DNA from: JAHQVI01 sp963749875
Lineage (GTDB): Bacteria > Pseudomonadota > Alphaproteobacteria > Rhizobiales > Rhodomicrobiaceae
Length of the DNA stretch: 64,000 bases
NCBI GenBank assembly: GCA_963749875.1
Contig: CAVVOX010000007.1
Span: 124,001-188,000, forward strand
Reading direction: 5' to 3'
Shown one piece after another: positions 52,961 through 62,033 of this stretch. A program made the translations under genes and the position numbers. A model generated the notes under the pieces. The model did no database searches. It was not told the origin of the DNA and worked only from the letters and a program-made list of their open reading frames with translations. The number at the start of each line of letters is the position of its first letter. The stretch's first letter is position 1.

Positions 52961-53008
52961 AGCAGGGCCGCTGCTCAAGGCGCCACGGACAGCCGGATGG
53001 GAGAGAGA

Positions 53009-54829
53009 ATGGCCGACGATCAGGGAAAAGAGAGCGGACCGCTTGACCGGCCTTACACGGTCCGGGATGCCGAGCAGCTCACGCAGAATATGGTCAAGTT
53101 CCTGGATGTCGGAAGCCGGGCGCTTGCGCGATGGCTCGATGGCAGGCGCTTGGATGGCCCCGTGACCATGGCGACTGAAATGAGTGAGGCCGGCAAGGTC
53201 ATCGGATCGGTCATGAGCGCCTGGACGAACGAGCCGGACAAATTCGCGGCCAAGCAGCACGCGCTGGCTGGAGATCTGATCGACCTTTGGGGCCGGACGC
53301 ATCGCCACTTTCTCGGCGAAACGGTCGAGCCCGTCATCAAGCCCGCCCCCGGCGACAACCGCTTCCGCGATCCGCAATGGACCGAGAACCCGTTTTTCGA
53401 CTTCTGCAAGCAGGCTTATCTGCTCGGAGCGAACTGGGCGGAAGAGCTGGTGCGCAATGCCGAAGGTGTCGAGGAGCAGACCCGGCACCGCGCGCAGTTC
53501 TATCTGACGCAGATCACCAGCGCCTTGTCGCCCTCGAACTTTCCCGTGACCAATCCGGAAGTGCTGCGCACCACATTTTCCTCCAATGCGGAAAATCTCG
53601 TCACCGGCATGTCGCAGCTTCTGAAGGATCTGGAAGAATTGGGCGAGCTGATCAAGCTCAAACAGACCGATCTCAGCGCCTTCGCAGTGGGCAAGAACCT
53701 GGCCGTTACGCCCGGAAAGGTGGTCCATCGCAACGATATCTCGGAGCTCATCCAATATCAGCCGACCACCGACACCGTCTTTTCGACGCCGCTGCTCATC
53801 GTGCCGCCCTGGATCAACAAATATTACATCCTCGACCTCGTGCCGAAGAAATCCTTCGTCCGCTGGCTGGTCGATCAGGGCTTTACCGTATTCGTGGTGT
53901 CCTGGGTCAATCCGGGCAAGGAGCTCGGGCATAAGACCTTCGAGGACTATATGCATGAGGGGATCCTGCAGAACCTCGCCGAGGTGCTGCGGATCACGAA
54001 TACCGACAAGGCCAACGCGATGGGCTATTGCGTCGGCGGCACGCTGCTCGGCACGAGCCTCGCCTATATGGCGGGGACCGGGGACAATCGCATCAACAGC
54101 GCGTCCTTCCTCGCCGCACAGCTCGATTTCACCGATCCCGGCGATCTGAAGGTGTTCATCGACGACACCCAGCTCAAATCGCTTGAGACCATCATGACCG
54201 AACAGGGCTATCTCGACGGCTCCCGCATGGCGGCGGTCTTCAACATGCTCCGGCCGAAAGATCTGATCTGGCCTTATGTCGTGAACAATTACCTGCTCGG
54301 CAAGCAGCCTTTCCCCTTTGACCTGCTCTACTGGAATTCCGACACGACGCGGATGACCCCGGCCAATCACAGCTTCTATCTGCGCGAGTTCTACCAGAGG
54401 AACACCCTCGCCAAGGGCGGGATGACGATGGGCGGCATCAAGCTCGATTTGAGCAAGGTAACGCTCCCGGTCTATGAGGTGGCGACGCGGGAGGACCATA
54501 TTTCGCCGGCCCGGTCCGTATTCCGCGGCGCCCAGCTCTTCGGCGGGCCGGTCAGATATGTGCTCGCCGGTTCCGGCCATATTGCCGGCGTGGTCAATCC
54601 ACCGGCTTCAGGAAAATATATGCATTGGCTGCCGGGCGGCGAGGACTCCAAGAGCTGGCCGACGCTTGAGGACTGGCTTGCAAATGCGAACGAGGTCCCC
54701 GGATCCTGGTGGCCGGACTTTGCGAATTGGCTCGGCGCGCATTCCGGGGAGCAGGTGCCGGCCCGCATTCCAGGCCAAGGGGCGAGCGAGCCGCTCGATG
54801 ATGCGCCCGGCAGCTATGTCAGAATATGA
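53009..54829 (+). CDS. phaC: Class I poly(3-hydroxyalkanoate) synthase
   Basis: A 606-residue polymerase that joins (R)-3-hydroxyacyl-CoA into granule-bound polyester. The N-terminal PhaC_N region (SPSNFPVTNPEVLRTTFSSN) precedes the alpha/beta hydrolase core with the lipase-like box GYCVGG (nucleophilic Cys about 340), Asp in REDHISP (about 495) and His in GSGHIAGVVNPP (about 523). ATG 53009 follows GGGAGAGAG. No phaA, phaB or phasin gene lies beside it. Confidence 0.95.
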   Translation: MADDQGKESGPLDRPYTVRDAEQLTQNMVKFLDVGSRALARWLDGRRLDGPVTMATEMSEAGKVIGSVMSAWTNEPDKFAAKQHALAGDLIDLWGRTHRHFLGETVEPVIKPAPGDNRFRDPQWTENPFFDFCKQAYLLGANWAEELVRNAEGVEEQTRHRAQFYLTQITSALSPSNFPVTNPEVLRTTFSSNAENLVTGMSQLLKDLEELGELIKLKQTDLSAFAVGKNLAVTPGKVVHRNDISELIQYQPTTDTVFSTPLLIVPPWINKYYILDLVPKKSFVRWLVDQGFTVFVVSWVNPGKELGHKTFEDYMHEGILQNLAEVLRITNTDKANAMGYCVGGTLLGTSLAYMAGTGDNRINSASFLAAQLDFTDPGDLKVFIDDTQLKSLETIMTEQGYLDGSRMAAVFNMLRPKDLIWPYVVNNYLLGKQPFPFDLLYWNSDTTRMTPANHSFYLREFYQRNTLAKGGMTMGGIKLDLSKVTLPVYEVATREDHISPARSVFRGAQLFGGPVRYVLAGSGHIAGVVNPPASGKYMHWLPGGEDSKSWPTLEDWLANANEVPGSWWPDFANWLGAHSGEQVPARIPGQGASEPLDDAPGSYVRI

Positions 54830-54874
54830 AGGCTGAGGCCCTCACGGCGAGCGCCCGGAAGCGCCGCGGTGCGC

Positions 54875-55804
54875 TCATTTGCCCTCAAGAAAACCCTTCA
54901 CCTTGTCCGCCAAACCTTCCGCGGCGAGATCGCGGAAGAAATGGTCGGCGCCGGCGACGGTCTCGACCCTGATATTCTTCGCGTCCGGTATGCCCTCGAT
55001 GGCGGGGAGCAGCTCTTTCGCCAGCGGGTCGAGATCGCCGACGACGATCAGGGTCGGCAGGGAGATATGCGGTAGCAGGCTCGGCGTATAAAGATTCTGA
55101 TTCGGGCCGTAATAGTTGACAAAAGCTGCCGCCGTGACCTTGGCATTCTCGCAGACGAGAAACGGCACGCCGGTCATCAGCGTGGTGGGTTGATCTTCGG
55201 CGATCAGCTTTTCCGCTTCGGCGAGAATGGGCTGCAGGGGCTGCCCGAAGCGCTGTGAGAATTCGGCTTCGAGACTGGACGCCGTATCGGCAATCGGCGC
55301 GATGAGCACAAGCCGCTTCACCGCCTTGTCCGGCTCCTTCGCCGCATAGATCGCCACCTGATTGCCGCCGCGCGAATGGCCCGCGAGCGTGATATTCGAG
55401 GCGCCCTGCTCTTTCAGCCACTCCACCCAGCGCTGGATTTCGATCACGGCGTCCTCATTGCGGTGATCCTGTTCGATCGAACAGTCAAAGAGTCCTTCCC
55501 TTTCATTCAGACCCAGGCTGAGCGTGATCGCGAGCGAGTTGACGCCGCGCTCGCGCAAAAGCTCCTGAAGCGCGGAGAGAATTTCCACCCGATTGTGCGA
55601 GAGCGTCCCATGAAGGAGAAGCACGACTCCGTCGGACTTCAAGGACTTGCCCGGCGCGATTTCGAGATTGCCGAGCACGGTCAGGCCCTGCACCTCGGTC
55701 TGCACCGGCTCGGCCTTGGCGGGGGCGGCGGCGACCATTGTGCAGAGCGCAAGGGCAATCAGCCTCAGCAATGATCGAGCCGTTCTCACCGTCTTACCTT
55801 TCAT
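54875..55804 (-). CDS. Exported alpha/beta hydrolase
   Basis: A 309-residue protein with a signal peptide (RSLLRLIALALCTMVAAAPA). Hydrolase features: VVLLLHGTLSHNRVE, AGHSRGGNQVAIYAA with nucleophilic Ser, VVGDLDPLAKEL with Asp, and VAGADHFFRDLA with His. It converges on phaC but is exported, so it is unlikely to act on intracellular PHA granules. Substrate unknown. Confidence 0.87.
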   Translation of the reverse strand: MKGKTVRTARSLLRLIALALCTMVAAAPAKAEPVQTEVQGLTVLGNLEIAPGKSLKSDGVVLLLHGTLSHNRVEILSALQELLRERGVNSLAITLSLGLNEREGLFDCSIEQDHRNEDAVIEIQRWVEWLKEQGASNITLAGHSRGGNQVAIYAAKEPDKAVKRLVLIAPIADTASSLEAEFSQRFGQPLQPILAEAEKLIAEDQPTTLMTGVPFLVCENAKVTAAAFVNYYGPNQNLYTPSLLPHISLPTLIVVGDLDPLAKELLPAIEGIPDAKNIRVETVAGADHFFRDLAAEGLADKVKGFLEGK

Positions 55805-55879
55805 CCCGCCATGCCTTGCCGATTCCGGTTAACCTTCGGAACCGGCACCTTAATTTATACTGTGGCGTAAATTGGCCGG

Positions 55880-56626
55880 TCACCGCCGTCTCAGCAGCCG
55901 CGCGCCGCGCAACCTCTTCCGGCGGATCGCCATGATGTTGAAAACTTCCGTCGCCGCAGCGAAGGCCATGGCGAAATAGATATAGCCGCGCGGAATGTGG
56001 AAATGGAATCCGTCGGCGACGAGCGCCACGCCCACCAGCATCAGGAAGGTCAGCGCGAGCATCTTGGTCGTCGGATGCCGTTCGATAAACGCGGCCACGG
56101 GTTCGGAAGCGACATACATCACGCCGATCGCAACGACGACCGCCGCGATCATCACTTCGACCCTCTGCGCCATGCCGACAGCCGTGATAATGGAGTCGAT
56201 CGAGAAAATCGCATCGATCACCACGATCTGAGCGATGACCGTTCCGAACGCAACGCCGACGACGGATTTCTCCAACTCCTCCTCTTCCTCGTCCCCTTCG
56301 ATCTCGCCGTGGATTTCCTGCGTCGCCTTGACGAGGAGGAAGACGCCGCCGGCCATGAGTATCAGGTCCCGCAGGGAGAAGCCGAAGCTGAACAGCGTGA
56401 CGAGCGGCTGGGTCAGCCCCATGATCCAGAACATCGTCAGTAGGAGGAAGATCCGGAACAAAAGCGCAAGCGCGAGGCCGATCTGCCGGGCGCGCCTCGC
56501 CTGCTTTTCGGCAAGCCTATCGGTAACGATGGAAAGAAAGATCACATTGTCAATGCCGAGGACGATCTCCAGCGCCGTCAACGCAAAAAAGCTCACCCAT
56601 ATTGCCGGATCGAAAAGGATTTCCAC
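55880..56626 (-). CDS. TerC family integral membrane protein
   Basis: A 248-residue protein with seven to eight helices. Two conserved acidic repeats of the family are present: EIVLGIDNVIFLSI and DAIFSIDSIITAVG, with an acidic cytoplasmic loop (EGDEEEEELEK). The GTG at 56626 gives MEILFDPAIWVSF, typical of TerC; a GTG three codons upstream (56635) is possible. TerC proteins export Mn2+ or act in metal and membrane homeostasis. Confidence 0.92.
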   Translation of the reverse strand: MEILFDPAIWVSFFALTALEIVLGIDNVIFLSIVTDRLAEKQARRARQIGLALALLFRIFLLLTMFWIMGLTQPLVTLFSFGFSLRDLILMAGGVFLLVKATQEIHGEIEGDEEEEELEKSVVGVAFGTVIAQIVVIDAIFSIDSIITAVGMAQRVEVMIAAVVVAIGVMYVASEPVAAFIERHPTTKMLALTFLMLVGVALVADGFHFHIPRGYIYFAMAFAAATEVFNIMAIRRKRLRGARLLRRR

Positions 56627-56763
56627 GGCTCTCACCCTTTCCCGCTGAACGCCAAGGCTCGGACTGCGTTAGCGCAGTTACGATGCCCAGTACATCCCTA
56701 ATTGCAATTATTTAGCCGCTGCGAGGCGCACGCGTTTCCGCCTCGCATCACTCTCGACAGATG

Positions 56764-57459
56764 TCATGCATCATTTGCGGTATCGAGACTTCGCAGAAGG
56801 CCGACCGCGAGCAGATAGGCGGTCGACAGGGCGACGATCAGCTGGACGGCGAAGGAGCCGGGAAGTCCCTGCCGCAGGGCAAACAGCAGCGCTGCCGCCC
56901 AGATTGCCATGACCGCCAGCGTGAACAGCCGAAGCCGCTTGACCCGGATCGGGTGAATCCATTTCAGCGGGAAAAAGGTCAGAAGCGCGAGGATCATTAG
57001 CAGGGCAAAGGATGGCCAGGGCGCAATTTCGAAGATCATCAAATAGAGCGCCACGATGTTCCACACAGCCGGAAATCCGACAAAAAAGCCGTCCTCCGTT
57101 TTGCTCTGGCGGTCGGTGAAATGAAACAGCGAGGCAAGGAGAATGACGGCCGCGGTGACCGATGCAAGCTGTAGAGGTACGAGGCCAGCCTCATAGATGA
57201 TATAGGCCGGCACGACCACATAGGTCAGATAATCGGTGATGAGATCCAGCCGCTCCCCGGAAAAGCGCGGCAGCCTCTCGGTGACGTCAAGCCTCCGGGC
57301 GAGCGGACCATCGACCGTATCGACCACGAGGGCGACCCCAAGCCAGGCGAAAGCCGCCTCCCAGCGGTGGGCTGCTGCCATGATCAATGCCTGGAAGCCC
57401 ACGATCGCGCCGAGCGCGGTGAAGACATGAACCCCGAATGCCGCGAGCCGCCCAAGCAT
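56764..57459 (-). CDS. pcs: Phosphatidylcholine synthase (CDP-alcohol phosphatidyltransferase)
   Basis: A 231-residue membrane enzyme condensing choline with CDP-diacylglycerol to form phosphatidylcholine. The Pcs form of the CDP-alcohol motif is visible: DTVDGPLARR, GERLDLITDY with the spaced Asp residues, followed by six or more helices. VHVFTALGAIVGFQALI at the start and ALRQGLPGSFAVQL near the end fit the rhizobial enzyme. ATG 57459 follows GAGAGAACGCAGG. It supports a Hyphomicrobiales origin. Confidence 0.93.
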   Translation of the reverse strand: MLGRLAAFGVHVFTALGAIVGFQALIMAAAHRWEAAFAWLGVALVVDTVDGPLARRLDVTERLPRFSGERLDLITDYLTYVVVPAYIIYEAGLVPLQLASVTAAVILLASLFHFTDRQSKTEDGFFVGFPAVWNIVALYLMIFEIAPWPSFALLMILALLTFFPLKWIHPIRVKRLRLFTLAVMAIWAAALLFALRQGLPGSFAVQLIVALSTAYLLAVGLLRSLDTANDA

Positions 57460-57525
57460 CCTGCGTTCTCTCAAACAAAAAGGCGGCCCATGGCCGCCCA
57501 CGCTTCCGCCATAACGGCGTTGAAT

Positions 57526-57903
57526 TTAGAAGCGGTGTCTGATCTTGCCTTTGATCAGCACGTCGTCATTATTCTCTTCCGCCGACGGTCCGACACCTTG
57601 TGCGGCGCTGTCGCCATAAAGGAGCTCCAAACCGAAGTCGAGCTTCGGAAGCTTGCCGATCGAACCGATGCCGGGGATGCTGAGTTCGGTTTCGCCACCG
57701 CTCGGCGTGGTCAGGGAAAGGCCTGCGCCATCGTCAGGCGTCTCCAACTGCAGCTTCGGCTCTTCGCTCTGCGGAGCCGGTTGAGCGGTCAGCGGCGGAA
57801 CCTTCGTCTCGGTGAATGCGTGCGCCGCAGGTGCGCCGCCCATTGCGAACGCCGCAATCAACCCGAAGGTCGCCATCGTTATTCTCAATGGGTGCGGTAA
57901 CAT
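57526..57903 (-). CDS. Small exported protein, unknown function
   Basis: A 125-residue protein with a signal peptide (ITMATFGLIAAFAMGGAPAAHA). The mature part is acidic and Pro-rich, ending with LPKLDFGLELLYGDSAAQG and DVLIKGKIRHRF, which looks like a short beta-rich tail. No family is recognised, but short proteins ending in LKGSIKHRF-like tails are common in Hyphomicrobiales. It lies 66 bp upstream of pcs on the same strand. Confidence 0.72.
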   Translation of the reverse strand: MLPHPLRITMATFGLIAAFAMGGAPAAHAFTETKVPPLTAQPAPQSEEPKLQLETPDDGAGLSLTTPSGGETELSIPGIGSIGKLPKLDFGLELLYGDSAAQGVGPSAEENNDDVLIKGKIRHRF

Positions 57904-58377
57904 CGCGCCTAACTCCAGAATCTCTTGAGTCTAAGATGACCCCTGACCTTGGTCATTGCAAGGCTGTTGTATTTCACCTTAAGCTATTGAAACTTCGTGT
58001 AGATTTTCGGCATCGGAGAAATCCTGTGTTGCCCTCGCAACAGTTTGCCGCTTTGGTCGCCATAATTTCGCCCAATATGACGCATCAGTTTTCCATAATC
58101 CACGACAAATTAGGCCCCGAACGCCCCGGCAGCCCCAAAACATGGCGAATTTTGCACGATTTCAGTGGATAATCCGTGAATAAACGCGGGGCTTGCCGGT
58201 CACATTTCTGCCATAGAGACGACCGCAGGCAGGAAAGAAGCGTTCCCTTACGCCTCAAAGCTGCAGGCGGTGAATTAGAATCTGGGAATCATCGCGCCAT
58301 CGATTGAGGCGCCGCGAACGAAAACAATTTCGTTCTGACAGAAATGGTCCCGGAGGCGGGGTTCCGAAGCAGGCCGC
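57904..58377. other. Intergenic, nothing recognised
   Basis: A relatively AT-rich gap between the small exported protein and the DUF882 gene. Frames crossing it are continuations of antisense frames. The promoter of the 57903 gene should lie here. Confidence 0.4.
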
Positions 58378-59311
58378 CTAAGGAGCAATCGCGAGCGCGC
58401 TCTTGTCCCGCCGATAAACGAGCGCGGCCGGATCAAGGGGTTGCGGTCTTCCGCTCAATTCGCACGGATGCGCGTCGTCCTTCTGGCCGACTTCGCCGTC
58501 TTCCGAATGCTCGCGATCCGCATAGGCTTCGTCACCGTTCGATCCCGTCGGCGAAAAGCTGATCTTGTGCAAGTCGCCGGCGGGGCGGATCGAGGCGCCG
58601 GCAGGCAATGCGGCAAGAACCTCACTGACGGGAATGTCGCGCAGCACCTCAGCCATGCGCAGCGAACAATCCAGCTTCAACCGTTTCCGCGGCCGTTTGG
58701 GCAGGCCGAGCCTGCGGCGCTCTCCCGGATCCATCTCGGCCCACTGCCGCTTCGGCCCGGTATCGATATGGATAAATCGCGGCCCGGAAAATGGATAGAA
58801 GCCGATCCCGCCTTTACGATGCGCCTCGGCTGCCGTCCTCAACCGGGCGAGCGACAATCCGGGCACGAACACATCGGCGGCGCGCCCGAACATATGCTGA
58901 CTGTTCGGGTCCACATTGTGTCCGGCTCGCAAGAGCGAAGCATTATAGCCCTCGGACCGATAGGCGGAGATAATCCGGATCGTCCGGCGTTCTCCGACCG
59001 CCTGCTGCAGTTCGTATAGCTGATCGATCAGCCGGGGATCCATGGTGATGGTCTTGTCACACCGCCAGTCCCGTAGGAAATGGTTGATTTCGGCCATGGC
59101 GCCCGGCTGATATTCGCCGCCGATCTTATAGACGACCCGAAGGCGCTCGCCGGTCCAGTGATGCCGGAGGCGCAAAAGGCGGCTTTCAGGCCTGTGTTCG
59201 GGCAGGTCCGGGGGCGCGACGATCCCCGAATTCAGCCGCCGAAACGCCGGACATCTGCGCAGCGCCCACCACAAAAATACATATGAAGATCGCTAAGCCC
59301 GGTAAACGCAT
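58378..59311 (-). pseudogene. Exported DUF882 (YcbK-like, peptidase M15 fold) protein, one-base frameshift
   Basis: The start at 59311 encodes a signal peptide (MRLPGLAIFICIFVVGAAQ, ending VSAAEFG). The sense then moves one base, at GGGG (CCCC at 59224-59227), into the long frame IVAPPDLPEHRPESR and the DUF882 domain: LNHFLRDWR-like INHFLRDWRCD, ISAYRSEGYNASLL, QHMFGRAADVFVPG with metal His and Asp, and FIHIDTGPKRQW. With three G the protein would be about 310 residues and exported. Without the shift it lacks a leader. An indel in a homopolymer suggests possible sequencing error. Confidence 0.82.
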
Positions 59312-59450
59312 GCCGCTAACCGGGCGGCCTCGATGCCGCACGATGCCCCCGCCCAAAAAGATTTTGCCACTCAATGCTTATGCATCGCTCTCCGGGAAGC
59401 GGCAAGCCGAGCGGCAATTTATTGTGAATATTGTTGCGTAGGCGACACCG

Positions 59451-59867
59451 TTAGCCCCGATCGTCAGCACCGACGCTGCATTGTTCAGCGATCCAGCTCA
59501 GAAAATCGGCTCCGCCGCCAATGACGGGCAGTACGAGCCGCGCGGGAACGCTATAGGGATGCAGCCGCTTGATCTCGTCCAAGGCATCGGCAGACCGTGC
59601 CTTTGTGGTCTTCACAATCATCGCCGCCTCGGTCCCTTCCTCGACATTGCCTTCCCACTCATAGATCGCGGTAATCGGCGGAAAGACGTTCACACAAGCG
59701 GCCAGGTGCCGCTCAACGAGAACACGGCCCGCCTTTTTAGCTTCATCGGCGGAAGGAAAGGTGGTGTAAATCAAAACAGCCGCAGGATCATGCGTGCCCA
59801 GATCCGGCCGGTCGACGCGTACTTGCGCGTTCGGCCCAGGAGAAACGCCTTTGCTCTCACTCATCAT
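59451..59867 (-). CDS. cutA: Divalent cation tolerance protein CutA1
   Basis: A 138-residue protein with a 27-residue N-terminal tail before the CutA1 fold: VLIYTTFPSADEAKKAGRVL, LAACVNVFPPITAIYEWEG, EAAMIVKTTKARSADALDEI and HPYSVPARLVLPV. Such proteins form stable trimers and have been linked to copper tolerance; the exact function is unsettled. ATG 59867 has GGAG upstream. Its start is only 11 bp from that of nadK on the other strand. Confidence 0.93.
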   Translation of the reverse strand: MMSESKGVSPGPNAQVRVDRPDLGTHDPAAVLIYTTFPSADEAKKAGRVLVERHLAACVNVFPPITAIYEWEGNVEEGTEAAMIVKTTKARSADALDEIKRLHPYSVPARLVLPVIGGGADFLSWIAEQCSVGADDRG

Positions 59868-59878
59868 TTGGTCGCTCC

Positions 59879-60664
59879 ATGGCGCTTGAGCTCGAAACCA
59901 TAATCGAAAACATCCATTTCGTCGCCAGCAACACGCCGGAAGCGGGGGAGGCTTTGGATCGCCTCTCGGCTCGCTACGGTAATGTCGCGCCGGGAGATGC
60001 CGAAGTGATCGTGGCACTGGGCGGCGACGGGCTCATGCTCCAGACGCTGCATCAATTCATGGGCACGCTCGTGCCGATCTACGGGATGAATCGCGGCTCG
60101 GTCGGTTTCCTGATGAACGAATATCGCGAGGACCATCTGCGCGAGCGGCTGTCCCGCGCCAAGCTCAACATGATCTACCCCCTGCGCATGCGCGCAATGA
60201 TGCAGGGCGGCACCAGCAACAAGGCACTGGCGATCAATGAGGTGTCGCTGTTCCGGCTGACGCATCAGGCGGCACGGCTCAGAATCAGGGTCGACGGGCA
60301 GGTGAGGCTCGAAGAGCTGGTTTGCGACGGCGTTCTGGTCGCAACGCCGGCCGGCAGCACGGCGTATAATCTGTCGGTGCACGGTCCGATCCTGCCGATC
60401 AACGCCTCGCTCCTGGCGCTGACGCCGATCAGCCCGTTCAGGCCGCGGCGATGGCGCGGTGCGCTGCTGCCCAGTACGGCGAATGTGACGATTGACGTGC
60501 TTGAGCCGGAAAAGCGCCCGATGGGCGCGGTTGCCGACCATACCGAATTCCGCCACGTGCTGAAGGTTGATATTGCCGAGGAGCGCGGCATCGGTCTGCA
60601 CCTCCTGTTCGATCCCGGCCATGAGCTTGACGAGCGGATCCAGGCCGAGCAATTCCGTTATTGA
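59879..60664 (+). CDS. nadK: NAD kinase
   Basis: A 261-residue ATP-NAD kinase that makes NADP. GGDG at about 48-51 (IVALGGDGLMLQTLH), GMNRGSVGFLMN, NEVSLFR, and ATPAGSTAYNLSVHGP with the NAD-binding loop are present. It is the first gene of a tight operon with a MaoC protein and a CoA lyase. The stop overlaps the next start (TGATG). Start-to-start distance to divergent cutA is 11 bp, so their promoters must lie within each other's coding or leader regions. Confidence 0.95.
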   Translation: MALELETIIENIHFVASNTPEAGEALDRLSARYGNVAPGDAEVIVALGGDGLMLQTLHQFMGTLVPIYGMNRGSVGFLMNEYREDHLRERLSRAKLNMIYPLRMRAMMQGGTSNKALAINEVSLFRLTHQAARLRIRVDGQVRLEELVCDGVLVATPAGSTAYNLSVHGPILPINASLLALTPISPFRPRRWRGALLPSTANVTIDVLEPEKRPMGAVADHTEFRHVLKVDIAEERGIGLHLLFDPGHELDERIQAEQFRY

Positions 60665-61134
60665 TGGGGCGATCGATGCAAGGTCTTTATTTCGAGCAAT
60701 TCGAGGAGGGGATGGTTGTCGATCATCCGATCCGGCGCACGGTGACGGAAATGGACAATACGCTGTTCTCCTGCCTCACCCACAACCCGCAGCCGCTTCA
60801 CATCGACCGGCATTTTTGCCAGACCGAGACCGAATTCGGCCAGCCGCTGATGAACAGCCTGTTCACGCTCGGCCTGATGATCGGGATCTCGGTCAACGAT
60901 ACGACGCTCGGGACGACGATCGCCAATCTCGGCATGACGGAAGTGAAGTTCCCCCATCCGCTATTTCACGGCGATACCGTGCATGTGCGCACCACCGTGC
61001 TCGGCAAGCGCGAAAGCCGTTCCCGGCCCGAGGCGGGGATCGTCGAATTCCGCCACGAGGCCTTCAATCAGGACGAAAAGCTGGTCGCGCTCTGCACGCG
61101 GCAAGCTTTCATGCGCAAACGGCCCGCCTCGTAA
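60664..61134 (+). CDS. MaoC family (R)-hydratase-like protein
   Basis: A 156-residue hotdog-fold protein. GLYFEQFEEGMVVDHPIRRT, then THNPQPLHIDRHFCQTETEF, which keeps the N-P-x-x-L-H-x-D pattern of MaoC hydratases, and FPHPLFHGDTVHVRTTVLG. It probably hydrates an enoyl- or mesaconyl-type CoA ester. An inner ATG at 60676 is an alternative start. The stop overlaps the next gene (TAATG). Pairing with a CitE-like lyase suggests both act on the same hydroxyacyl-CoA. Confidence 0.88.
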   Translation: MGRSMQGLYFEQFEEGMVVDHPIRRTVTEMDNTLFSCLTHNPQPLHIDRHFCQTETEFGQPLMNSLFTLGLMIGISVNDTTLGTTIANLGMTEVKFPHPLFHGDTVHVRTTVLGKRESRSRPEAGIVEFRHEAFNQDEKLVALCTRQAFMRKRPAS

Positions 61135-62033
61135 TGACGGAGCAATCCGCAAATCCCGAGCTGCAGCCGCGCTCCTTTCTCTTTGTGCCCGCAAACGATC
61201 AGCGAAAACTGGCGAAAGCGCGCGGAAATGGCGCGGATGCGCTGATTATCGATCTGGAAGACTCCGTTGCCGCGGATGCCAAGGCCCCGGCACGGGAAAT
61301 GGCCGGGCAATTTCTCGGGGCGCATATATGGAACAAGCGGCGTCCGCGGCTCTATGTGCGTATCAATGATCTGGGGACCGGCCTGGTAAAGGACGATCTG
61401 AATGCCGTCCTGTCGGAGCGCCCCGACGGCATCATGCTGCCGAAAGCCAATTCCGGCGCCGATATCGTCACGCTGGCCGGGATGATCGAGGAGATCGGCG
61501 GCGAGGCGGCGCGGGACACCGGCATCGTCGCGATCGCGACGGAAACGCCGGCCGCCGTTCTGCAATTACAGAGCTTCGTCGGCTCGCACCCGCGTCTGAA
61601 AGGGCTGACATGGGGCTCGGAGGATCTCGGCACCGCGCTCGGTGTCGAAACGACGCGCGAGGCTTCCGGTCAGTTGACGGCCCCGTTCCAGCTTGCCCGA
61701 AGCCTCTGCCTGATCGCCGCTCATGCCGCCGGGGTGCAGCCGATCGACAGCATCTATGCCGATTTCCGCGATGAAGCGGGGCTAGCGCGCGAGTCCGCCG
61801 AAGCCGCGCGCGATGGCTTCACCGGCAAAATGGCCATTCACCCCGCGCAGATCTCGGTCATCAACGCGGCTTTTACGCCCGGCGCGGAAGCGATCGCGCA
61901 GGCGAAGAAGATCGTCGAGGCCTTCGCGGCCAACCCGGAGGCCGGCACGATCGGTCTCGACGGCAAGATGATCGACCGGCCGCATCTCCTCCGCGCAGAG
62001 CGCTTGCTCGCCCGCGCCCGCGCCTTTACTTAA
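61134..62033 (+). CDS. HpcH/HpaI-CitE family CoA ester lyase
   Basis: A 299-residue TIM-barrel lyase. RSFLFVPANDQRKLAKARGN, ALIIDLEDSVA with the metal Asp/Glu, LYVRINDLGTGLVKDDL, GIMLPKANSGADI, AIATETPAAVLQL and LTWGSEDLGTALG are typical of citrate lyase beta, malyl-CoA and methylmalyl-CoA lyases. It splits or thioester-hydrolyses a 3-hydroxyacyl-CoA acid. Third gene of the nadK operon; converges with the nitroreductase, overlapping its stop by four bases. Confidence 0.9.
   Translation: MTEQSANPELQPRSFLFVPANDQRKLAKARGNGADALIIDLEDSVAADAKAPAREMAGQFLGAHIWNKRRPRLYVRINDLGTGLVKDDLNAVLSERPDGIMLPKANSGADIVTLAGMIEEIGGEAARDTGIVAIATETPAAVLQLQSFVGSHPRLKGLTWGSEDLGTALGVETTREASGQLTAPFQLARSLCLIAAHAAGVQPIDSIYADFRDEAGLARESAEAARDGFTGKMAIHPAQISVINAAFTPGAEAIAQAKKIVEAFAANPEAGTIGLDGKMIDRPHLLRAERLLARARAFT

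Noticed and set aside
52910..54580. 556-codon minus-strand frame opposite phaC
   Set aside because: Shadow of phaC, with no leader, domain or ribosome site.
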